From IMG/VR virus record IMGVR_UViG_3300014839_000028, positions 1 through 32,484 of that record: a stretch of 32,484 nt of DNA. One strand, given 5' to 3'. The position numbers and the translations under genes were made by a program. A model generated the notes under the pieces. It saw only the letters and a program-made list of their open reading frames with translations, was not told where the DNA came from and searched no databases. The DNA comes from a virus. Below, one piece after another: positions 22,758 to 29,932 of the stretch. Within the stretch, counting starts at the first letter, position 1, and the number at the start of each line of letters is the position of its first letter.

Positions 22758-22978
22758 CCCCAGGACTTCCAGCCAAGGAATTTCTCGCCGAGTTCATCCT
22801 CGAACAGGCATCCGAGCAGCCATTGGAACGGCGCATCCTGCTTTACCGAGCGCTCTCTGTTGAGCTTCGCCATCGCGACCTTCAGAAGAAATGCACAGCC
22901 CTGGCCGACGAACTCGAATCGATCGAGGCGCGGCACAATCAGCTGCTGCTCGACCTGCGGCAAGGAGGGGCGAAATGA
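22754..22978 (+). CDS. Hypothetical early helical protein
   Basis: This 74-residue, mostly helical, charged protein begins MTPGLPAKEFLAEFILEQASEQPLERRILLYRALSVELRHRD. It continues into a coiled-coil-like segment (KKCTALADELESIEARHNQLLLDL). It has ATGA overlaps at both ends, so it is firmly embedded in the early operon. No family is recognised. Its size and helical content are compatible with a small regulatory or host-interaction protein, which is an inference. Confidence 0.65.
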   Translation: MTPGLPAKEFLAEFILEQASEQPLERRILLYRALSVELRHRDLQKKCTALADELESIEARHNQLLLDLRQGGAK

Positions 22979-23319
22979 AGTGCATCGCCCTATTCCTGAT
23001 CCTCTGCCTGGCCTGCGCGATCGCCTGCGCGGCCGAGCGCAAACCGACCACTCACGAGCTCTACGGCCCGATCCCGGCCCAGGTGATCAAGGCCATCCTC
23101 TCCGAGCACGGACTGCCGCCGACCGTCTTTACCGTGGTGCGCCGCGTGCCGCTGGAGTTGGGGGGGACGAACGCGAAGGAGAACCTCATGATCATCTCCT
23201 TGGTCGATCTGCCGGACAAGTTCCAGTTCGAGCGTGTCGTGCTCGCGCAGATCCGGGTCGACAAGACCCGCATCGAGCAGGCGGTCAAAGACGTGTCCTC
23301 GTGGGAGCCATCGAGGTAA
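22975..23319 (+). CDS. Exported small protein with HNH-like motif
   Basis: This 114-residue protein is called from MKCIALFLILCLACAIACAAERK (22975), whose ATG overlaps the previous stop. Residues 1-19 are a signal peptide; Cys in LACAIACA could also make it a lipoprotein, though the lipobox is poor. Residues 58-71 read VPLELGGTNAKENL, close to the HNH nuclease pattern (DHIIPLELGGxNxxxNL), but the catalytic Asp-His is replaced by Arg-Arg and no later metal-binding His is evident. It may be an inactive HNH relative working in the periplasm. An export signal in an early phage operon is unusual. Confidence 0.68.
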   Translation: MKCIALFLILCLACAIACAAERKPTTHELYGPIPAQVIKAILSEHGLPPTVFTVVRRVPLELGGTNAKENLMIISLVDLPDKFQFERVVLAQIRVDKTRIEQAVKDVSSWEPSR

Positions 23320-23340
23320 TCGGAAATCCAGAATACCCCA

Positions 23341-23745
23341 ATGTCTGCCGTCCTCCAGATGCCCCCGCAGGCCGCGCCCAGAAAGGTGACGACCAGGTCA
23401 TCGATCTCGGCCAGTCAACTGCAGTTCGACTGGTTACTTGGCGAGCGGCAATTCTGGAGCCTGAAGAGCGCGGCCGGACTGCTCGGAGTAAGCGACTCGT
23501 TTTTGGAGAAGCTCTGGGATGCCGGCCAGATTTCCGGGCACGAATTCAACGCCGGAAGGAACCTGCGCATGACGAAGCGTATCCCGCGGGCATTCCTCGT
23601 GGCGCTGCTGGTCGCCACGGCGCGCTATTCTGGCGAAGCGAAGCTCCAGGCAGTGATCTCGACGTTCCGCGAGTTCGGCGTCACCGACCTGCGCACGATG
23701 CGCGCGGCGATCGATGCTGAGATCGCCCGAAAGGAGCGCTCGTGA
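23341..23745 (+). CDS. Helix-turn-helix protein, Xis/MerR-like
   Basis: This 134-residue protein has a disordered N-terminus (about 1-30) and then a likely DNA-binding domain: QFWSLKSAAGLLGVSDSFLEKLWDAGQISGHEFNAGRNLRMTKRIPRAFLVALLVATARY. This matches the excisionase/MerR-type arrangement (helix-turn-helix followed by a wing). The C-terminal part (FREFGVTDLRTMRAAIDAEIARKERS) is helical. It lies 21 bases after the exported protein gene and overlaps the next gene by GTGA (23742-23745). In this location it may control early genes or act at phage ends; both are inferences. Confidence 0.68.
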   Translation: MSAVLQMPPQAAPRKVTTRSSISASQLQFDWLLGERQFWSLKSAAGLLGVSDSFLEKLWDAGQISGHEFNAGRNLRMTKRIPRAFLVALLVATARYSGEAKLQAVISTFREFGVTDLRTMRAAIDAEIARKERS

Positions 23746-24239
23746 AAACTGATTCTCTGGTCGAGTGCCTCTACACCTGCTCTGTCTGCGGCCAGGCCGG
23801 ATTCACCCTGCGCGGGCTGCGCGCTCATTGCTGCCGATCGAAACCCGGCCGGGCGCGCCTGACCAACGCCGAGATCGGCAGATCACTTTCTCCGTCAGCC
23901 CCGAACGAAACCGCTGGACGTCTCCCACGAGATGCTCGGAACCGTAAGGCCCGAGGTGAACAAGTAGAGGCGGCCGGAGAAGCTCTTTGCGGCGCCAAGG
24001 CCGCGTTTGCAACAGGCCCCGCGACTGCACGTCGGATGACCGGCGCTTCGACTCCTATGCGACCGGGTGTTAGCGGTGCGTCGCTCCGAGCACCGGGAAC
24101 GTGCGGATCGGAGCAACCCTCTTCCTGTCCGGCTGTCATGCCGGCCACTGTCGCACGGTGTGCGACCTCCGCTGCGCTGTCCACCGACGGCAAAGCCAAC
24201 CAGGCCCCGGTCGGGCCGGACGGGAAGCTTCTTCGATGA
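23742..24239 (+). CDS. C2HC zinc-finger-like protein with unusual C-terminal tail
   Basis: The gene starts at GTG within a GTGA overlap and its stop overlaps the next start in ATGA (24236-24239), so both ends look genuine. The 165-residue product has a small finger at residues 11-32 (YTCSVCGQAGFTLRGLRAHCCR: Cys13, Cys16, His29, Cys30 or Cys31). From about residue 47 the sequence is Ala/Ser/Pro/Arg-rich with scattered Cys and looks disordered or frame-shifted (for example RMTGASTPMRPGVSGAS). The finger half may bind nucleic acid. The tail could be a true linker or the remnant of another reading frame. Confidence 0.55.
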   Translation: MKTDSLVECLYTCSVCGQAGFTLRGLRAHCCRSKPGRARLTNAEIGRSLSPSAPNETAGRLPRDARNRKARGEQVEAAGEALCGAKAAFATGPATARRMTGASTPMRPGVSGASLRAPGTCGSEQPSSCPAVMPATVARCATSAALSTDGKANQAPVGPDGKLLR

Positions 24240-24958
24240 AAGGAAACCACTCTCAGGCAAACTACGCCCTGACCGTCCTGGCGGATGCCGAAATCCGCAC
24301 GGTCGTGACGGTGACCAAGCTCCAGGCAGCCGCAATCGACCAACTGGCGGCAATCCCGCGCATCGAACGCGAGGCCGCCCTGCGCGCGATCCTCTGTGGG
24401 CTCACTTTGCATCGGGTGAAGGCGAGTCTTCCCCACGGCCAGTTTGGGGTGTGGATCGATCAAATGCGACCTAGTGGGTCGCATTTGCCGGCGGTCACAA
24501 GGCGCCATTGCCAGCGCTACATGCGCCTGGCCGTCGCGGCCATCCAGAAGACCAAAGCCACCGTGCCGGAGATTCTCGCGCTGCCCGGCGATCAAAAGGA
24601 ATTGGCACTCGAATCGACGGACGAGACGGCACGCCATCTGATGCAGAAGCTGGCAACCTGGGTGGGTGATCGCTCGCTCAACGAGATGCTCTGTGACCTC
24701 GGCATCAAGGCCGCCGGCAAACTCGGCGGCGCGCGTGAGAAGTCCGACGACGACGCCCCGATCGATCCCGAGCAGCTCGCCGCCCAGGCCCGCGAGGAGC
24801 TGAGCGCCTGGCATGAGATGGGACGGCAGTTGCTTCTGACGGACAACGTCTGCTCGCGCCTCACGCCCGACGAGATCCGCGCGCTCGATGAGAGCCTGGA
24901 CGCCATGCTCGCACAATGGCGCCGTGGCCTGAAGGAAACCCTCGCCAAGCCCGCCTGA
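24236..24958 (+). CDS. DUF3102-like early protein
   Basis: This 240-residue protein is taken from MKGNHSQANYALTVLADAE (24236), overlapping the previous stop in ATGA. Residues 10-75 contain a long helix and then ILCGLTLHRVKASLPHGQFGVWIDQM, matching the DUF3102 pattern (G..L...K..L.HG.F..W) found in phage and plasmid proteins. The middle (HCQRYMRLAVAAIQKTKATVPEIL) fits the same family. The C-terminal part is charged and helical. A perfect 11-base inverted repeat lies inside the gene (24461-24487), right after the HG.F..W motif. It precedes the transposase and may aid regulation or replication. The function is unknown. Confidence 0.62.
   Translation: MKGNHSQANYALTVLADAEIRTVVTVTKLQAAAIDQLAAIPRIEREAALRAILCGLTLHRVKASLPHGQFGVWIDQMRPSGSHLPAVTRRHCQRYMRLAVAAIQKTKATVPEILALPGDQKELALESTDETARHLMQKLATWVGDRSLNEMLCDLGIKAAGKLGGAREKSDDDAPIDPEQLAAQAREELSAWHEMGRQLLLTDNVCSRLTPDEIRALDESLDAMLAQWRRGLKETLAKPA
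24461..24487. repeat. Perfect inverted repeat inside the DUF3102-like gene
   Basis: CAAATGCGACC (24461-24471) and GGTCGCATTTG (24477-24487) are perfect 11-base complements around a 5-base loop TAGTG. It encodes QMRPSGSHLP. A dyad this long within coding sequence is unexpected by chance. It could be a protein-binding site, an RNA hairpin that modulates transposase expression downstream, or a small mobile palindrome. Confidence 0.65.
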
Positions 24959-25007
24959 TCTCCCGCTTTCACCTCACCCCTCACTTTCCCCTTCATCCCT
25001 CTGCCCC

Positions 25008-27263
25008 ATGTCATCCGAAACTGCCCTGCGAGCGTTCGCCCTCGAATCCCCGGCGGCCGAGTCTCACCTGGCCGCGCCCGTTCGATTCACGGTGCCGCTC
25101 CTCGACAATGACGAGTTCGCAAGCCTCAAGGCGAAGCGGCGCAGCGAGGTGAACCTCACGCTTCGAGTCCTGGAGCGCATTCACGCGCTGCGCGGCGAGC
25201 GAACCTTTGTGGCGGCGGTCGGCACGATGGCGATCGGCTACCGGCATATGCGTGGCTTTTCGGCGGCGTCGCTCCTGCGCAACTATTACGTCTTTATCCG
25301 CAGCGGCTGCGACTGGCGCAGCCTGGTCAAGGGCTACAAGGCGCCCTCGCAGCAGCCCAAGGAGTTCCAGGACTTCGTCAAGGGCCTGATCGAGCAGAAC
25401 CCGCGCAGCATCGCCCAGGCGCTGAGCGTGCTGCGAGATGAGCTCTGGCCGGCCGGCGTGTCGATCCCCGGCTATGGGACATGGCAGGAATGGTACGCAC
25501 GGACGTTTCCCGCGCAGGAAGTGCCAAAGGCATTCCCCCGCGTCTGGCCGGTGGGATGGAATGTGGGCAACCTGCGCCGCTACGGCCCAAGCCGAGCGCA
25601 GCGGGCGCTGTGGCAGCGGGGCATTGCGGCAGCGCACGGGCTGCTGCCGACGATCGTCCGGGATACCTCCCGCCTGCGGCCGATGGAGATGATCGTCATC
25701 GACGATTTCCAGCTCGACACGATGTGCTGCTTCCGTGGCGACCCGGAGCGCGGAATCAAGCCGCAGATCGCCTACGTCGCCGGACTGATGTCCATGTGCG
25801 TGGGCACGCGCAAGCCGCTCTCCTGGCTGCTGGGGCCGCTGGTCGAGCGCCAGGTGAAGCAGGCCGACGGCACGATGAAGGCGGTCGTCTGCAACATCCG
25901 TGCAGTGGACGTGCAGATGCTCCTCTACAAGATCTTCCAGGAGCACGGCCTGCCGCCGTACCCGATCACGATCCTCTGCGAAAACGCCACTGCGGCGATT
26001 TCGCCGGCGCTGGAGCTGATGCTCTCGACAATCTACGAAGGGCGGATCCGCGTCCATCGGACGTCTCTGATCGAGCACAAGACCCTCACCAACGGCTTTG
26101 TCGAGCGCGGCGGCACGCCGTGGGAGAAGGGCTGGATTGAGAGCTATTTCAACAAGCTCTGGAACATGCTCGCGCAGAGTCAACGCGGCTACAAGGGAAG
26201 CAACGAACGCCTGAACGCCCCCGGAGACTTGTCCGACAAGCTGAGAATCTGCGCCCGTCTGCTGGGCCAGGGCGCGGGCAAGCTCAATCTACCGCCGGAA
26301 GTGATCGACCTGCTTAAGACGCCGTTTCCGTCTTTGGAAGAGCTGGAGCAGGCATTCGCGAACGTCGTGTCGATGTCGGAGCGCCGCACGAAGCACAAGT
26401 GCCTCGGATTCGGCACCGTCACGGAATTTCGCTGGTCGCAACCGGAGCTTCCGGCGCCGGCGGGCATCGATCCCACCGGCCCGAACACCTTCCGCTCGCT
26501 GGCGTGCATCGCGCCGGAGCAGCAAAAGCTCATGCTCCCCGAAGAGCGCAAGGAGTCGCCGCTGGAGCGTTGGGAGCGACTGTCGGCGGACAATCCCCGC
26601 GTCGCGCTCAGGGCGCAAACGCTCGCCCTTTTCCTGTTATCGCCGAACAAGGCCACCTGGCGGAAGCACGCAGTGACCTTCGTTCGGGAAGGCACCGGCT
26701 ATAGCTACGTCGACGATGAGAACAAGCTAGCCGAAGTGCCAGAGGGGACGGATCTCCTTGCCTACGTCGACACCGCGCGGCCGTCCGTGGCGCTCGTGAC
26801 CAAGGTCGATGGCAGTTCGCTCGGCGTTCTTCGAATGCTCGGCAATAGCCCCCGCGGGGTCGACATCACCGACACCGCCGCCATGGACGATGCTCGGGCG
26901 CGCCGGGCCGCGATCGTCAACCGCTTGCTCGCCACGGTGCGGGCACGGCCGTTGCACGAGGCTGCCAACCAGCAGCTGGCCGCCAACCAGGCGCACAACG
27001 ACGCGATCGTCGATACCTGGAAGCGGTCCATGACACCCGCCGCAATCGTGCCCGGTGCGCCCCGGCCGGAGGCGGCGATCGCCACAGCCGATATGGTCGC
27101 CGCCGGAATCGGCGTAGCGGCCTCACGCCAGGCCGAGGCCAGCGCCCAGGCACGCGCGCTGCGCCGCTGTAGCAACGAGGCCGAGGCACTCCTTACCGAG
27201 GCCGCAATCCCCGCCGCGCCGGCTTCGCAGTCGGCGGAATTCCGACCCGAAGACCTTCTGTAA
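25008..27263 (+). CDS. MuA-like transposase
   Basis: This 751-residue DDE-family transposase for replicative transposition lies directly upstream of a MuB-like ATPase. Residues 40-200 carry helical DNA-binding regions. The catalytic core includes MEMIVIDDFQLD (Asp232/233), TILCENATAAIS (residues 321-332) and KGWIESYFNKLWN (Glu378). The position expected to hold the second catalytic Asp is Glu325 (codon GAA). The C-terminal 130 residues are Ala/Arg-rich, where MuA contacts MuB and ClpX. The core layout resembles MuA, whose length is 663. No Shine-Dalgarno is visible; the 49 bases before the ATG are pyrimidine-rich. This enzyme is the strongest evidence that the element is a transposable phage. 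Confidence 0.86.
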   Translation: MSSETALRAFALESPAAESHLAAPVRFTVPLLDNDEFASLKAKRRSEVNLTLRVLERIHALRGERTFVAAVGTMAIGYRHMRGFSAASLLRNYYVFIRSGCDWRSLVKGYKAPSQQPKEFQDFVKGLIEQNPRSIAQALSVLRDELWPAGVSIPGYGTWQEWYARTFPAQEVPKAFPRVWPVGWNVGNLRRYGPSRAQRALWQRGIAAAHGLLPTIVRDTSRLRPMEMIVIDDFQLDTMCCFRGDPERGIKPQIAYVAGLMSMCVGTRKPLSWLLGPLVERQVKQADGTMKAVVCNIRAVDVQMLLYKIFQEHGLPPYPITILCENATAAISPALELMLSTIYEGRIRVHRTSLIEHKTLTNGFVERGGTPWEKGWIESYFNKLWNMLAQSQRGYKGSNERLNAPGDLSDKLRICARLLGQGAGKLNLPPEVIDLLKTPFPSLEELEQAFANVVSMSERRTKHKCLGFGTVTEFRWSQPELPAPAGIDPTGPNTFRSLACIAPEQQKLMLPEERKESPLERWERLSADNPRVALRAQTLALFLLSPNKATWRKHAVTFVREGTGYSYVDDENKLAEVPEGTDLLAYVDTARPSVALVTKVDGSSLGVLRMLGNSPRGVDITDTAAMDDARARRAAIVNRLLATVRARPLHEAANQQLAANQAHNDAIVDTWKRSMTPAAIVPGAPRPEAAIATADMVAAGIGVAASRQAEASAQARALRRCSNEAEALLTEAAIPAAPASQSAEFRPEDLL

Positions 27264-27268
27264 AGAAT

Positions 27269-27298
27269 GCGCCCCGGCCGTTCCAGCGGCCAGGGCGC
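27269..27298 (+). other. Hairpin between transposase and MuB-like genes
   Basis: Arms GCGCCCCGGCCG (27269-27280) and CGGCCAGGGCGC (27287-27298) pair over 11 of 12 positions with one C/A mismatch, around a 6-base loop. It begins 6 bases after the transposase stop. No T-run follows, so an RNA stability or attenuation role is more likely than simple termination. Confidence 0.55.
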
Positions 27299-27335
27299 GA
27301 GTAGCCACAACGTCAGTCCAGCAAAGACCCCCATC

Positions 27336-28502
27336 ATGGCCAACGATACCCAAAACCCAAATCCGCCTGAGGAGCAACCCTCGGGTGTTCCCTCCGGCAA
27401 CCGGGGCGACACTGTCCGCGCCTCCTGGTACGTATCCCTCGACGATCTCCGCAAGGCCGTAAGCAATTCAAGCGAGCATGCCCAGGAGCTGATCGTCTGG
27501 TGTTACCTCTGGTGCATTGATGACGGGCATCCCGTCAGTCTCGCCGAATTCTCCGAGCGAGTCGCCGTCGATAAGACGACGATCGGGCGGATAATCCGCG
27601 GCTCTTACACTCACCCGGAGAGCGGCAGCCGGCTGCCGATCAGCGACAAGCTCGTGCGGGCCATGGAGCTGTTCCGGAAGATGGAGCAAGAGCGCGCCCG
27701 CGCCACCGACACCGGCTTTGTCCCGACGCCCACGGCGAAGCGCATCTGGACCGCATGCGATCTCGCCCGCGAGAGCCAGAGCCCGGTCTTCATCGTCGGC
27801 CCGTCACACATCGGCAAGACAAAGGCCCTGATCGCCTACAAGGAGGAGAACAATCATGGCCACACCGTTTACGTGCGGCTGCAGGCCGCCAGCGGCCTCG
27901 GCGGCATGGTGAAGCGCATCGCCAAGGAGCTCGGCGTTTCGGACAAGGCCAACACCGCGGACCTGGTCACGCGCATCAAGCGCGCCCTGCGGCCCAACAT
28001 GCTGCTCATCCTCGATGAGGTGCACGAGCTCATGTACACGTACCGCAAGGAGAGCTTCTTCGCCTGCATGGAGGTGATCCGCGAAATCTATGACGAGACC
28101 ACCTGCGGCCTGGTGCTCTGCGGGACGAAGCTGCTCTTCAGGCGGATCGAAGAAAACCGCGCCGAGCTGGAGCAGTTGCTGCGCCGCGGCGTCCACAAGG
28201 TCGTCCTCGCCGATCAGCCAACCAAGGGCGACGTGACCGCGATTCTCAACGTCGTGGGCCTGGATCTGCCAGACAAGGCAATGGTCGTGACCGTGCGGGT
28301 TGGCGGCCAGGCCGTGGCGGAGCGGCCGTACGAGCTGCTGAAGCAGATCGGCCGCGAGGAGGGCCTTAAGTCTATCTGCGAGCGCCTGCGCTACGGCCAG
28401 AAGTTCGCCAACAAGGCCGGCGAGAAGCTCACGTGGGATCACGTCGTGCGCGCCCACCTGACGATCAAGAAGAACGCGATGCCGGACAACGACTGGGACT
28501 GA
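27336..28502 (+). CDS. MuB-like AAA+ ATPase, transposition target protein
   Basis: This 388-residue protein starts at MANDTQNPNP (27336); the longer frame includes the hairpin and reads poorly. A disordered start is followed by a helix-turn-helix near residues 66-90 (VSLAEFSERVAVDKTTIGRIIRGSY), as in the MuB N-terminus. The ATPase core has Walker A GPSHIGKT (155-162) and Walker B MLLILDEVHEL (222-232), with a likely sensor at GLVLCGTKLL. MuB binds target DNA, brings it to MuA and stimulates strand transfer, and it protects DNA near the phage from self-insertion. Position after the transposase confirms the pairing. MuB itself is 312 residues; this one is longer. Confidence 0.87.
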   Translation: MANDTQNPNPPEEQPSGVPSGNRGDTVRASWYVSLDDLRKAVSNSSEHAQELIVWCYLWCIDDGHPVSLAEFSERVAVDKTTIGRIIRGSYTHPESGSRLPISDKLVRAMELFRKMEQERARATDTGFVPTPTAKRIWTACDLARESQSPVFIVGPSHIGKTKALIAYKEENNHGHTVYVRLQAASGLGGMVKRIAKELGVSDKANTADLVTRIKRALRPNMLLILDEVHELMYTYRKESFFACMEVIREIYDETTCGLVLCGTKLLFRRIEENRAELEQLLRRGVHKVVLADQPTKGDVTAILNVVGLDLPDKAMVVTVRVGGQAVAERPYELLKQIGREEGLKSICERLRYGQKFANKAGEKLTWDHVVRAHLTIKKNAMPDNDWD

Positions 28503-28511
28503 GGAGGCACC

Positions 28512-28904
28512 ATGAAGACCAAATCCATTCTCAAGCTCACGCCGGCGAAAGGCGTCACCGGAACCAACGGAAAGCCGTCGGTAGCCACCAAGTGCGGCTG
28601 CGCTAAACCGGAGTCGCCCGTTGAATTCTCCCGCCTGGACATCTTTCTGAACGGGGTGCGCCAGGGTGTCCTGATCGCCCAGGTCAGCAAGTCTCCATTC
28701 CGTTCCTTCATCGAAGGCTATGTCGAGCTCGACACCGCGATTGCCGGACTGGCCGCTAAGAATGGACGCGCGACAACTGTGGAGGAGCGAGATGTCGCTC
28801 TCTGCAGGATCGCGACCATCGCGGCGCGACTGTCCGTCGATGTGGTGATGCCTGAGTTCTCGGCCAAACATGGATGGCGGCGGCAGAAAGGCGGCGCGTC
28901 ATGA
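28512..28904 (+). CDS. Hypothetical early protein
   Basis: This 130-residue protein has a good Shine-Dalgarno (GAGGAGG, about 6 bases before the ATG), 9 bases after the MuB-like stop. The N-terminal 35 residues are Lys/Thr/Gly-rich with CGC, probably flexible. The rest is mixed alpha/beta (FSRLDIFLNGVRQGVLIAQVSKSPFRSFIEGYVELDTAIAGLAAKNGRATTVEERDVALCRIATIAARL). No membrane segment or known motif is seen. Its stop overlaps the next ATG (28901-28904). I do not recognise the family. Confidence 0.68.
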   Translation: MKTKSILKLTPAKGVTGTNGKPSVATKCGCAKPESPVEFSRLDIFLNGVRQGVLIAQVSKSPFRSFIEGYVELDTAIAGLAAKNGRATTVEERDVALCRIATIAARLSVDVVMPEFSAKHGWRRQKGGAS

Positions 28905-29062
28905 GATCCCATCCGCTCGAAAACGCCTGCGATGAGCGCGGCGAATCTTGGGCCGAGCTCGTCACCCTGCTCATCGTCGCCCTGTTCGCCGGCGTCGTAT
29001 GCATGATCTGGGACGGTGCGGTCGACGCCTGGCGTGCCGTCACGCGGAGGGCTCGCCGGTGA
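28901..29062 (+). CDS. Small single-helix membrane protein
   Basis: This 53-residue protein starts in an ATGA overlap with the preceding stop and ends in a GTGA overlap with the following start. A charged N-terminus (RSHPLENACDERGES) is followed by one membrane helix (about residues 17-38, WAELVTLLIVALFAGVVCMIWDG) and a basic C-terminal tail (WRAVTRRARR). By the positive-inside rule the tail would face the cytoplasm. The role is unknown; small early membrane proteins of phages often alter the host envelope or block other phages. Confidence 0.68.
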   Translation: MRSHPLENACDERGESWAELVTLLIVALFAGVVCMIWDGAVDAWRAVTRRARR

Positions 29063-29340
29063 AATACATCATCTTCCGCTCTCCCGAAGGCCCGCGCGTC
29101 TCGATCTTCGCGGCCCCAACCACGCACGCTGAAGAGGCCGCGGCACACCCCTCGTGGAAGCCAGAGTCCGCCGGCTTCCTGGTCTTCCGCAGCATTGACT
29201 GTGTCCAGTGCTTCGACCGCTCGGAATCTCTCAACCTCAAACCTCGCGCGATGGACGACTCGATGATCGAGGTGCTCACCGCGGCGACACTCATGCTCAC
29301 CACCGTTCCTCCCCCACCAGTCACCGTCCGTTTCCAATGA
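29059..29340 (+). CDS. Hypothetical early protein
   Basis: This 93-residue product is read from GTG at 29059 in a GTGA overlap with the preceding stop, giving MKYIIFRSPEGPRVSIFAAPTTHAEEAAAHPSWKPESAGFLVF. The N-terminal 60 residues look like a compact alpha/beta domain with Cys-rich SIDCVQCF. The C-terminus is hydrophobic to Pro-rich (LMLTTVPPPPVTVRFQ). The longer frame starting at 28948 is an artefact, since its leader overlaps the membrane-protein gene. Its stop overlaps the Gam start. No family is recognised. Confidence 0.65.
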   Translation: MKYIIFRSPEGPRVSIFAAPTTHAEEAAAHPSWKPESAGFLVFRSIDCVQCFDRSESLNLKPRAMDDSMIEVLTAATLMLTTVPPPPVTVRFQ

Positions 29341-29924
29341 CTACTCGCATCAAACTCCCCACACTTAAAACCCGCGAGGATTTCGACTTCGCCATCGGCG
29401 AGGTCGCGCAAATCACGGTTCAGATCCGCAAAATCGAGGCCGCCCGCGACCACACTGTCCAGGCCATCCAGGCCGCGTACGGCGGACATATCTCTCCGCT
29501 GCAGGCCAGGTGCAACGCCCTTGTCGCCCAGGCTGAGCAATACGCCGAGGCACACCGCGACGAGCTGCTGCCGGGCAAACTCAAGAGCGCTGATACTCCG
29601 CTCGCCACGTTCGGCTTCCGTACCGGCATGCCGGCATTGAAGCTCCTATCGAAATGGACCTGGGAGAAGGTGCTGGAGCATCTTCGCACCTCCTATGGCC
29701 TCGATTGCTTCATCCGCAACAAGCCCGATGTTGACAAGGCCAAGATCATAGCTGCGACCGAGGACGGCGCGCTGTCCTTTCCTACGCTCACACCCGACGG
29801 AGAGGAGATGACCTTTGAAATTCCGGTCGCGCAGATCGGCGTGAAGATCGTCCAGGAAGAGACGTTCTTCATCGAGCCGAAGCTCGATGACGCCAGCCAG
29901 GTCAAGGCAACCGCTGCGAAATAG
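29337..29924 (+). CDS. Gam-like host-nuclease inhibitor (DNA end protection)
   Basis: This 195-residue protein starts at MTTRIKLPTLKTREDFDFAIGEVAQITVQIRKIEAARDHTVQAIQ (29337, ATGA overlap). The long N-terminal helices match the Mu Gam pattern. So does the following beta region (PLATFGFRTGMPALKLLSKWTWEKVLEHLRTSYGLDCFIRNKPDVDKAKI). Mu Gam is a Ku-related protein that binds DNA ends and shields phage DNA from exonucleases. Mu Gam is 174 residues. The C-terminal part (FEIPVAQIGVKIVQEETFFIEPKLDD) continues the typical family ending on the idea that infecting DNA needs end protection. The assignment is good and fits the transposable-phage setting. Confidence 0.83.
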   Translation: MTTRIKLPTLKTREDFDFAIGEVAQITVQIRKIEAARDHTVQAIQAAYGGHISPLQARCNALVAQAEQYAEAHRDELLPGKLKSADTPLATFGFRTGMPALKLLSKWTWEKVLEHLRTSYGLDCFIRNKPDVDKAKIIAATEDGALSFPTLTPDGEEMTFEIPVAQIGVKIVQEETFFIEPKLDDASQVKATAAK

Positions 29925-29932
29925 GAGGAGCC

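Noticed and set aside
23825-24916. 363-codon minus-strand frame
   Set aside because: It covers two coupled plus-strand genes and has no recognisable domain. I considered it because the zinc-finger gene tail is odd, but it has no neighbours on that strand.
24959-25007. Pyrimidine-rich tract before the transposase as a binding site
   Set aside because: It is a simple C/T-rich leader of 49 bases with no repeats; similar C-rich leader occurs before the Gam-like gene. Nothing indicates more than a leader without Shine-Dalgarno.
25011-26183. 390-codon minus-strand frame inside the transposase gene
   Set aside because: It is opposite the catalytic core of the MuA-like gene and is His/Arg/Leu-rich without motifs.
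27804-28871. 355-codon minus-strand frame
   Set aside because: It is antisense to the MuB-like ATPase, whose Walker motifs are clear, and looks like mirrored codon bias.
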